Of a stretch of DNA of 15,433 bases, positions 7,707 to 14,037 are shown piece by piece. The translations under genes and the position numbers were made by a program. The notes beneath the pieces were generated by a model. It was not told the DNA's origin and did no database searches. It worked only from the letters and a program-made list of their open reading frames with translations. Position 1 is the first letter of the stretch. Every line of letters starts with the position of its first letter. The stretch comes from an uncultured Atopobium sp. (GTDB taxonomy: Bacteria; Actinomycetota; Coriobacteriia; Coriobacteriales; Atopobiaceae). The stretch is taken from assembly GCA_947252455.1 (NCBI GenBank), contig CAMXVQ010000021.1, positions 1 to 15,433 of the forward strand. Reading direction: 5' to 3'.

Positions 7707-7757
7707 TTGTATGAGCCATGCTCCAAAACAGATACATATTTACAGAAAGTAGTTAGA

Positions 7758-8483
7758 GTGATTAAAGTCGATAATACACATAATGGCAGGTCTGTATCGC
7801 AGTCTCAAACGTCTGATGATTTAGCTTCTGCGCTGCGTGCTTTTGACGCAGTTATTTTTGATTTTGACGGCACGCTTGCCGATACCTCAGAGCAAATTAT
7901 TTCGGTTGCGCGTCAAGTGCTCAGCCGCTTTGGGCTTAGTCGGGAGCGCTTTGTTGATATTCCCCAACTTATAGGTCCGCCGTTTCCTCAAGCATTTGAG
8001 CTGGTATTTGGGTATTCGCCCGAACAGGCACAAGAAATTACCAAACAGTATCGAGCTATTTATTCAAAACTTGGACGTGACGCATGGCCATTATTTGAAG
8101 GCATCGATCCAATGCTGCACGAGCTAAAAAACGCAGGGAAAAAATTGGGTGTAGCAAGCTCTAAGCGCGATCATCTTTTACACCTTGCACTAGAAGAAAA
8201 CGAAGTTGAGCAGGTATTTGATGTTATTTTGGGTAAGCAGGATGATTTGTGCGCGCCAAAATCACAAACGTTGCAACACGTTATCAACAAGCTTGGTGTG
8301 GACGCTTCACGCTGTGTTATGGTAGGAGACCGATTCTATGATGTAGAGGCTGCGCGCGCTTGCGGTATTGCTTCTATTGGTGTTTATTACGGTAAAACTG
8401 CACCTTGTGGCGAGCTTGAACAAGCAGGTGCAACCTTTATCGTGCATAGTGTTGAAGAGCTTAAACATGCACTTTTAAGCTAG
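7758..8483 (+). CDS. HAD-superfamily hydrolase (subfamily IA, phosphoglycolate-phosphatase-like)
   Basis: This is a soluble phosphatase of the haloacid dehalogenase superfamily. Numbered from GTG 7758, the four HAD motifs are FDFDGT (34-39, nucleophile Asp35 and acid/base Asp37), GVASSK (motif II Ser near 134), the motif III Lys168 in APKS, and GDRFYDVEAA (Asp191, Asp195). The helical cap with LIGPPFPQAF follows motif I, as in phosphoglycolate phosphatase and pyrophosphatase relatives; the real substrate is unknown. The start is uncertain: there is no ATG before motif I. GTG at 7758 has a weak GAAAG 8 bases ahead and gives 241 residues with a polar leader of about 30; a TTG at 7707 would add 17 more. 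It lies 198 bases after the exporter gene. A strong terminator follows. Confidence 0.88.
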   Translation: MIKVDNTHNGRSVSQSQTSDDLASALRAFDAVIFDFDGTLADTSEQIISVARQVLSRFGLSRERFVDIPQLIGPPFPQAFELVFGYSPEQAQEITKQYRAIYSKLGRDAWPLFEGIDPMLHELKNAGKKLGVASSKRDHLLHLALEENEVEQVFDVILGKQDDLCAPKSQTLQHVINKLGVDASRCVMVGDRFYDVEAARACGIASIGVYYGKTAPCGELEQAGATFIVHSVEELKHALLS

Positions 8484-8549
8484 CGTTATACGCATTTGCA
8501 TGGGAAAACTGTTTACGCACAAAATTGCATAAGACTCATAAGGTATGTG

Positions 8550-8584
8550 TAAGGGGAATCACCAACATCGTGTGATTCCCCTTA
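8550..8584. terminator. Strong terminator hairpin after the HAD gene
   Basis: A perfect 13-bp stem (8550-8562 with 8572-8584) and 9-base loop lies 66 bases after the HAD stop. On the plus strand TTTAATT follows. On the minus strand it would also meet transcripts running out of the MetRS-like gene (stop at 8696), so it probably serves both convergent genes; the plus-strand tail is the better one. Confidence 0.8.
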
Positions 8585-8621
8585 TTTAATTCCAAAATCT
8601 TTTTGGTCGCAACTTAAGATA

Positions 8622-8665
8622 CGTCAATGAGCTTCAACGTAAGTACGCTCATGGTGAAATTGACG
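8622..8665. other. Composite stem-loop next to the MetRS-like stop
   Basis: Outer arms CGTCA (8622-8626) and TGACG (8661-8665) stack on inner arms ATGAGC (8627-8632) and GCTCAT (8647-8652), with an 8-base one-sided bulge. It lies 31 bases past the MetRS-like stop on its transcript. No T run follows, so it is not an intrinsic terminator. Its function is unknown. Confidence 0.4.
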
Positions 8666-8695
8666 CTTCCGCCAGCCGCAGCGCAGTCTTATACG

Positions 8696-10798
8696 CTATT
8701 TTGTTTTCTTAAAGAAATCAAAATGCGTTGGTATTTCAACCAATTTATGAGCTGCTTCATCGTGAGTATATGTTTTTGCAAGTTCATAAGGTCCCATAAA
8801 CGCATTCTCCCACGAGAAAAATACGCTACGATCAAAGCTCATATGGTCGCAAATAGTTTCGCAACCTGCAAAAACAGCAGGGTGCATCATAAGAGTGCAG
8901 GCGCGAAGCGCATAAAATGCATCGGCAAGTGCTTGTTGATACGCCTTGTCGTCATTTTTGTCATAAGCGTCTTTTGCAGCTTGTCCCCAAATCTTATTGG
9001 CACTGCGACACAGCGTTTCGGCATGACCGAGTGCGGTATGCGCGTCTGCAACTGCGGCTGCTTGTTCAAAATCAAGCAGAGCTTTTTGACACGCCGTCTT
9101 TGTAGCCTGACTTGCGTCAACATGCGGCAAGCAGCCGCCGCAAGCCTTTTGCGCGCCATAAAAACAGCTACGTGCCAGTCTGTTAAAGATATTAGTGAGA
9201 AACGCGCTTTCTTTAAGAGCTGGATCAACAACACGTGGATCGTCTTTTACCATAACGTCTACGCCCGTTTTTTTATCGGTATAACTTATGGAAGTATCAA
9301 ACGCTTTGGGCGAAAAACTTACTGCTTTTTGATCAAGCGCAAGTGACAACCAATGTGCTCTGAGCTGTTCTGCACTATAGTTTTGGAGCAATTCTTCTGC
9401 CATAGGCGGCTTGATAGCGCTTGAACTTGATGCCTTTTTGTTCATAAACAAAATATGATAGTTAGCAACAGGGGTATCGGGGAATAAATCGGCGTCAAGC
9501 GCCTTCCAAAGGGCAGGCTGGGCAACACAATAAAAGAAGATATTATCCTGACCCATAAATTGATATACCTGCGCGTCTTTAGCACACCAAAAGTCATGCC
9601 AGTCGTGAGAAGAAAAGCAGTGTGTATCAAGGCTTTCATCCAGCATAAGTGCTGTTTTGGTAAACGATATAGGAGCCCATAGACTTTCGGGCCAACACCA
9701 CACGGTTAAATCTTGCGCCTGAGGTAGTGCAGAGGCTTTGACGCCCCAAGGAATGTTTCCTGTAATACGAAACGGCAAGAGTGTTTTGCCTGTTCTAAAC
9801 CTAATTTTGGCGGCTTCAAGTTGCGTGCGTGCAGTATCTCTGTCTTGCCAGTTGCTAAATTCAATTGAGAATGATTGCTGATTTTCTCGAGCTTCTACAA
9901 GTGTATAGGCTGGTAAAGCGTCTGAAATCTTATCAAATGCGTCTTTAAACTTATTTTGAATATAAATCACGGGAGTAGCGAGTGACTCGCGCACCGTATT
10001 GCATACAACGCTTCGGACGTGGCAATCATGATCCCATGCGTCTACCAGCTCTGTAAGATAACCCTTAAAAGCAGGCAAATCAAAATACCAGTTGTCAACA
10101 GGCTTAAGAATGGGTTGTGTGCCGCTTAATTGCGACACAGGCGCAATAAGTTCTTCAGGATCAAACTGATGTCCTAAATCGCACTCGTCTGCATAGGCTT
10201 TTTCGGATTTGCAGCCACGAACAGGGCAGCGTCCAATGACTTGACGGCCATTAAGAAATTGTTGAACTTTTTCGTCAAAGAATTGTCGTGTAGAACGCTT
10301 AGTAAGATAGCCGTTTTGATACAGGCGCTGCAAAATAAAGTTGGTAATTTCTTGATGAACGCTTGCAGCAGGTTCTAAGCCCGAACCTAAATAAAGGTCA
10401 AGCGAAATACCATATGCGTCGAGCGCACACTTTTGATCCTCGTGATTTTTTATAACGTAATCATGTATGCTGCCTTTGTAACCACTATCTTTAAGCTTAC
10501 GATGGCCTTCCATGATAGGCGAACCAAAACAGTCTGTTCCCGAAACAAAAACTACGTTTTCTTTACCAATACGATCACGCAAAAAGCGCGCAAAGAAATC
10601 TGCTGGTACAAAAACACCGCCTATGTGTCCAAAATGTAGATTTTTGTTGCCGTAGGGCATACCGCAGGTAACAACAGCACGCTTGGGAAAGTGCGGACGC
10701 ACGGAATTGTTAGGTGTAAGGAGACCTTGGTTTTGTGCTTGTGGAGAGGCATTTGAAGAGGGGTTTGTAGTAGAAGTTGTTGAATTTTTGACAGTCAT
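8696..10798 (-). CDS. Divergent methionyl-tRNA-synthetase-like class I tRNA ligase
   Basis: The protein follows the MetRS plan but is divergent. The N-terminal catalytic fold has CGMPYGNKNLHFGHIGG (HIGH motif as HFGH, 55-58) and VFVSGTDCFGSPI where MetRS has CGTDEHGTP. A zinc knuckle reads C191-x4-C196-x9-C206-x3-H210. ITGNIPWGVKAS (345-356) matches the RDLxWGVPVP segment, WCWPESLWAP the WFDAPIGY segment, and FMGQDN (414-419) the F-GKD segment, with Lys replaced by Gln. The KMSKS loop is degenerate: NKKASSSS at 453-460. An extra segment of about 75 residues (265-340) precedes ITGNIPW, and a helical C-terminal domain follows. Residues 1-35 are a Ser/Asn/Thr-rich tail. Length 700 is long for MetRS. 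Start ATG 10798 has AAGGAA 5 bases ahead. It could be the cell's MetRS or a paralogue with another role; substrate specificity is unproven. Confidence 0.82.
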   Translation of the reverse strand: MTVKNSTTSTTNPSSNASPQAQNQGLLTPNNSVRPHFPKRAVVTCGMPYGNKNLHFGHIGGVFVPADFFARFLRDRIGKENVVFVSGTDCFGSPIMEGHRKLKDSGYKGSIHDYVIKNHEDQKCALDAYGISLDLYLGSGLEPAASVHQEITNFILQRLYQNGYLTKRSTRQFFDEKVQQFLNGRQVIGRCPVRGCKSEKAYADECDLGHQFDPEELIAPVSQLSGTQPILKPVDNWYFDLPAFKGYLTELVDAWDHDCHVRSVVCNTVRESLATPVIYIQNKFKDAFDKISDALPAYTLVEARENQQSFSIEFSNWQDRDTARTQLEAAKIRFRTGKTLLPFRITGNIPWGVKASALPQAQDLTVWCWPESLWAPISFTKTALMLDESLDTHCFSSHDWHDFWCAKDAQVYQFMGQDNIFFYCVAQPALWKALDADLFPDTPVANYHILFMNKKASSSSAIKPPMAEELLQNYSAEQLRAHWLSLALDQKAVSFSPKAFDTSISYTDKKTGVDVMVKDDPRVVDPALKESAFLTNIFNRLARSCFYGAQKACGGCLPHVDASQATKTACQKALLDFEQAAAVADAHTALGHAETLCRSANKIWGQAAKDAYDKNDDKAYQQALADAFYALRACTLMMHPAVFAGCETICDHMSFDRSVFFSWENAFMGPYELAKTYTHDEAAHKLVEIPTHFDFFKKTK

Positions 10799-10843
10799 AA
10801 ATGTTCCTTACATGTTGTTGGTAACTTACGCCAAGCCACAACT

Positions 10844-10868
10844 ATTGTGACATAATCATTGTGACATA
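10844..10868. repeat. Tandem 11-base direct repeat in the MetRS-like/queA divergent region
   Basis: ATTGTGACATA occurs twice exactly (10844-10854 and 10858-10868), 3 bases apart, giving a 14-base period. It sits about 46 bases upstream of the MetRS-like start and about 80 upstream of queA. Position and exactness suggest a protein-binding site, but no known regulator is recognised. Confidence 0.55.
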
Positions 10869-10934
10869 GTTATTTTGAATAGCTATCATATATCTGATTT
10901 ATACATGACCTTTGTATTATTCTACAACTGATAT

Positions 10935-10938
10935 GGAG
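10935..10938 (+). promoter_or_regulatory. Ribosome binding site deciding the queA start
   Basis: GGAG lies only 2 bases before the ATG at 10941 but 8 bases before the in-frame GTG at 10947. The normal spacing therefore selects GTG. A possible -10, TATTAT, lies at 10915-10920 with no clear -35. Confidence 0.65.
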
Positions 10939-10946
10939 AAATGATT

Positions 10947-12110
10947 GTGCGTACTGATGATTTTGATTATGTCTTACCGCAAGAACGTATAGCTCAGCAT
11001 CCAATTGAGCCGCGTGACGCATGTAAGCTGTTAGTGCTTCATCGCACTACAGGCGAAATAGAACATCGTCACTTTAGAGATATTGCAGATTATATGCAAG
11101 AAGGCGATCTGATTGTTGCCAATAAAACAAGGGTTTTACCTGCACGTTTAGTAGGTCTTAAGCACGGTGGCTCTGCTGCGTGCGAAACGCTTTTGCTTAA
11201 ACGTCGTGAAGATCTTGATCCTATGGGTTCGGTTTGGGAGTGTTTGGTTAATCCTGGTAAACGCTTAAAACTTGGTGCGTGCATTGATTATCGCGCAGGT
11301 GGTCTTCATGCACCTGCTACCTCAGACATTGTGTTGCGTGCAGAAATTATGGATTATCTTGAAAATAATCGTGGCGGAAGACTGGTAAAGTTTACGCCAG
11401 CACAAGGATTGAGTTTAGACGAAGCAATACATCAGGCAGGTCATGTTCCTCTGCCGCCATATATTACCAATTACGAAGGCGACCCCGAAAAATATCAGAC
11501 GGTATATTCCATGAAGGAAGAGCATTCTGCCGCTTCGCCAACTGCAGGTTTGCATTTTACACCAGAGCTTATTGAACGTATTAAGCAAAAAGGCGTGCAA
11601 TGGAAAACGGTTGAGCTTGAGGTTGGTATTGATACCTTTAGATTGGTCGAAGAAGACGATCCAACCCAACATGTTATGCATACCGAGCGTTATCACGTGC
11701 CACAAGATGTTGTCGATGCCGTACATGCCACAAAAGCTGCAGGTCATAAGGTTATCGCTATTGGTACGACATCGGTTCGCTCGCTTGAGAGTGCATTTGA
11801 TTGCAATGCAACCTGCTCTGAGCCTGCGCTTTGTGCCCTCAATTTTGAGCACGCACAAGATTCGTGCCTGCTTACGCACCGCGGTGATATTGTCAAACGA
11901 GAAAACGCAACAACTGATTTGTATATTATGCCTGGATATACCTGGCATGTTGTTGATTGTATGGTAACTAATTTTCATGTGCCACGTTCAACGCTTATGA
12001 TGATGGTGTCTTCATTTGCATCGCGCGAGCTTATTATGAAAGCTTATCAAGAAGCAATTGAGCATGAATATAGGTTCTTGTCATTTGGCGACGCTATGAT
12101 TATGCTATAG
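10947..12110 (+). CDS. queA: S-adenosylmethionine:tRNA ribosyltransferase-isomerase QueA
   Basis: QueA transfers and isomerises the ribosyl part of SAM onto preQ1 already in tRNA, giving epoxyqueuosine in the wobble position of GUN-anticodon tRNAs. Diagnostic stretches are DFDYVLPQERIAQHP at the N-terminus, VANKTRVLPARL (57-68), the SPTAGLHFT block (197-205), ELEVGIDTFRLV (223-234), IAIGTTSVRSLES (270-282), VTNFHVPRSTLMMMVSSFA (340-358) and a C-terminal YRFLSFGDAMIML. Starting at GTG 10947 gives MRTDDFDY, as in family members, and 387 residues. That is longer than the usual 340-356. Much of the excess is an insertion of about 20-25 residues at about 286-318, with four cysteines, between SLES and the LYIMPGY segment. 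tgt, which acts earlier in the same pathway, lies about 1.9 kb downstream on the same strand. The gene ends 20 bases from the convergent coiled-coil gene with no terminator between. Confidence 0.95.
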   Translation: MRTDDFDYVLPQERIAQHPIEPRDACKLLVLHRTTGEIEHRHFRDIADYMQEGDLIVANKTRVLPARLVGLKHGGSAACETLLLKRREDLDPMGSVWECLVNPGKRLKLGACIDYRAGGLHAPATSDIVLRAEIMDYLENNRGGRLVKFTPAQGLSLDEAIHQAGHVPLPPYITNYEGDPEKYQTVYSMKEEHSAASPTAGLHFTPELIERIKQKGVQWKTVELEVGIDTFRLVEEDDPTQHVMHTERYHVPQDVVDAVHATKAAGHKVIAIGTTSVRSLESAFDCNATCSEPALCALNFEHAQDSCLLTHRGDIVKRENATTDLYIMPGYTWHVVDCMVTNFHVPRSTLMMMVSSFASRELIMKAYQEAIEHEYRFLSFGDAMIML

Positions 12111-12130
12111 CGTCTTTCGCGTAAGAAGTA

Positions 12131-13348
12131 CTATCTTTGTACCAGTGCATACAGCGCTATACCAACAAGAACTATAAATACAAGTACAAGTGCTATAAAG
12201 ACAATTCGTTGTAGGCGCGTGCGTTTGCGCAAATCTCGTGCGTGTTGACTCAAACGCTCATGGGTTTGTTGATATTCACTCAACAGCTTTGTTTCCTGCT
12301 GTATCTTGGTGTAAAGTGTGCGCGTCATCTCGGATGTAGCGTGAATGGAATGTGCTTCATCCAGCGCCGCTTGAATATCTGCTAGCCGATCATGCGTTTC
12401 TTTGTGTGTCTGTTGCTTTTGTTGTAAGTCTTTTTTTACAGCATCAAGCGCGTCTTTAATCTGTGTTTCTTCGCTTTTCTTGTCTTTATATAAAGCTTCA
12501 TATTCCTCACGATGTCCACGTGCTTCGGCTTGTGCATTCATGTAGTGAGTATTTGCTCGCTCGCACGCTTGTTTTTGTAGATTATAGCGATCTTGAGCTG
12601 CATTAACGCTCTGCTGTTCTTCGTTGCTTATGCGGTCAACATCTTTAATGGCCGCATCAAGGTGCGCACGCTCGGTAATAACTTCACCTTGCATTTTGGA
12701 AATTGCAGCAGCCGTAGAGTTAGGATCTTGTTGCAGACGAGAAAGACCTGCCTCAACGCGTGTTAGCCGCTCACGGGCACTATCAACATTGTGGTGTGCA
12801 TTACTAATCTGCTGATCGCGGCGTTTCACCGCAGCAGCCAATGCCTGATCAGCGGCCTTTACATCTCGTTTTGCGTCAGCAAGCGCACGCGCGCTGTCGT
12901 CGTTTCTGCCTTTGCTTGAGTCCATAAGCTCTTTGTAGGGGCGCAACTCTTCTTCATGCTTTGCAATTAAGGTATTCAGTGAAGTTTCCTGTTGCTTAAC
13001 TTTTGCACTTATTTGTTCGATTTCTTTTGTCAAAAGCGAGGCTGCCGTCTTTTCTCGTTCCTTCTTGTTAAGGTAGTCTGTCACTAAGTTGTCATAATTA
13101 TCTTCGATAGTACGGCGGTGCTCAAAACATGTTTGATCGTTGGTTATTTGTGTTTTTATTTCGTTTACTTTCGATTGGATTTCCTGTTGTTTTCGTGTTG
13201 CCTGTACTACGCTTACGGTTGCTTGTGCTCCCGAAACAAACAGTGCTGCAAAGCGCGCTACACCTCCTTTGATCGCCTGTATTGCGTGTTTAACTGTGTC
13301 CATGCTTGCTGTTTGTACATCTTTAGAGTTATTGAGTTTTGGTTGCAT
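12131..13348 (-). CDS. Unrecognised coiled-coil protein with C-terminal membrane anchor
   Basis: I do not recognise the family. The 405-residue protein is almost entirely Gln/Lys/Glu/Ala-rich and predicted helical from about residue 50 to 375, with heptad-like spacing of hydrophobic residues and few prolines or glycines, so long coiled coils are likely. One hydrophobic helix (about 382-403, IVFIALVLVFIVLVGIALYALV) follows a basic cluster (RDLRKRTRLQR) and is followed only by QR: a tail anchor with the coiled coil on the cytoplasmic side. A less hydrophobic segment at about 29-50 may also touch the membrane. There is no signal peptide. The start is ATG at 13346-13348 with AGAGGA at 13355-13360 (6-base gap); an upstream ATG at 13378 has no ribosome site. 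It is divergent from ptsH and convergent with queA, so it is probably transcribed alone. A structural or membrane-organising role is a guess. Confidence 0.8.
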   Translation of the reverse strand: MQPKLNNSKDVQTASMDTVKHAIQAIKGGVARFAALFVSGAQATVSVVQATRKQQEIQSKVNEIKTQITNDQTCFEHRRTIEDNYDNLVTDYLNKKEREKTAASLLTKEIEQISAKVKQQETSLNTLIAKHEEELRPYKELMDSSKGRNDDSARALADAKRDVKAADQALAAAVKRRDQQISNAHHNVDSARERLTRVEAGLSRLQQDPNSTAAAISKMQGEVITERAHLDAAIKDVDRISNEEQQSVNAAQDRYNLQKQACERANTHYMNAQAEARGHREEYEALYKDKKSEETQIKDALDAVKKDLQQKQQTHKETHDRLADIQAALDEAHSIHATSEMTRTLYTKIQQETKLLSEYQQTHERLSQHARDLRKRTRLQRIVFIALVLVFIVLVGIALYALVQR

Positions 13349-13368
13349 GTAAGGTCCTCTCTTTTGGC

Positions 13369-13420
13369 CTACATACATAAAGGTACATCAAAATCACTAA
13401 ATTTTCTCTACATACACAAA
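13369..13420. repeat. Spaced direct repeats in the coiled-coil/ptsH divergent region
   Basis: CTACATACA followed by T or C and AAA occurs at 13369-13381 and 13408-13420, a spacing of 39 bases (close to four helical turns). The repeats lie just upstream of the coiled-coil gene's ribosome site. They may be a control element or chance in an AT-rich stretch. Confidence 0.3.
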
Positions 13421-13500
13421 AGATGTTTGGTAGTATGATTTTTACTTGAAAAGGTTATGAGAGATTATGTATCTACTCTACGAGAAAAAAGGAGTGCATT

Positions 13501-13782
13501 ATGCTTTCCAAGCAAGTCACTATTGCAAGCGCAACCGGTCTTCACGCGCGTCCTGCTTCACAATTTGTTCAAGTTGCAAAAGGTTTTGAGTGCGATGTTC
13601 GCATTGCCAACGTTGACAAAGGTACAGCTCCTGTAAACGCTAAATCTATTATGATGATTCTTGCTGCAGGTTTGGGCACTGGTACTAAGGTAGAGATTAC
13701 TTGTGACGGTGCAGACGAGCAGGATGCTCTCAAAGCTCTTCTCGAGATTAAAGATGGTAGTGAGCAACTTTTTAGCGAGTAA
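13501..13782 (+). CDS. ptsH: Phosphocarrier protein HPr of the sugar phosphotransferase system
   Basis: HPr carries phosphate from Enzyme I to the sugar-specific EIIA components. The 93-residue protein has the phosphorylation site His15 in GLHARPAS. It also has the regulatory serine region NAKSIMMILAAG, where Ser49 lines up with Ser46 of Gram-positive HPr, three residues later because of a small insertion. That serine is the target of HPr kinase and links HPr to carbon catabolite control in low-GC Gram-positives; whether HPr kinase exists here is not visible. Usual length is 85-90. The start ATG 13501 has AAAGGAG at 13488-13494 with a 6-base gap. No ptsI follows: a terminator lies 116 bases downstream and the next gene is tgt, so ptsH is a lone gene here. 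A possible -35, TTGAAA, sits at 13446-13451 with no convincing -10. Confidence 0.96.
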   Translation: MLSKQVTIASATGLHARPASQFVQVAKGFECDVRIANVDKGTAPVNAKSIMMILAAGLGTGTKVEITCDGADEQDALKALLEIKDGSEQLFSE

Positions 13783-13796
13783 TTATTCGTGTGTTC

Positions 13797-13870
13797 GTGC
13801 CTGCAGTTAAGGCAGATGTTGTACGGTGCGGCAGGTACTAGGGTGTCTGTTACATGATACATGTGCGCAC
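13797..13870. other. Structured stretch between ptsH and its terminator
   Basis: GTGCCTGC (13797-13804) can pair with GCAGGTAC (13831-13838) over 8 bp with one G-T pair. Then ACATG-ATA-CATGT (13852-13864) and the palindrome GTGCGCAC (13863-13870) follow. No reading frame, tRNA or known riboswitch is recognised. Confidence 0.35.
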
Positions 13871-13897
13871 AACAGCGATTTTATACGCGATATTTTG

Positions 13898-13937
13898 ATT
13901 GAGGTGCCCTTTGTGTGGTGCCTCAATTTTTGTTTTG
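13898..13937 (+). terminator. Intrinsic terminator of ptsH
   Basis: Arms 13898-13908 and 13917-13927 form 11 pairs, two of them G-T, around an 8-base loop, followed by TTTTTGTTTTG. It is a clear rho-independent terminator placed between ptsH and tgt, so the two are separate units. Confidence 0.88.
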
Positions 13938-14037
13938 TTTAAATTGTTACCCTTTTCATTTTAAGTTTATATACAATATTTTGTGTAAATATTGAAGTAC
14001 CAGTTTTTTAACATGTTTGTCACAACAAGGAGCTTGT

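Noticed and set aside
8627..9346. 239-residue plus-strand reading frame
   Set aside because: It lies almost wholly antisense to the MetRS-like gene, whose motifs are clear. Its translation is Cys/Arg-rich and low in family-like features, and there is no ribosome site.
10941..10943. ATG as queA start
   Set aside because: Only 2 bases separate it from GGAG, and the GTG six bases later fits both the ribosome site and the family N-terminus.
11415..11978. 187-residue minus-strand reading frame inside queA
   Set aside because: queA motifs run through the whole region on the other strand, so this is a shadow frame.
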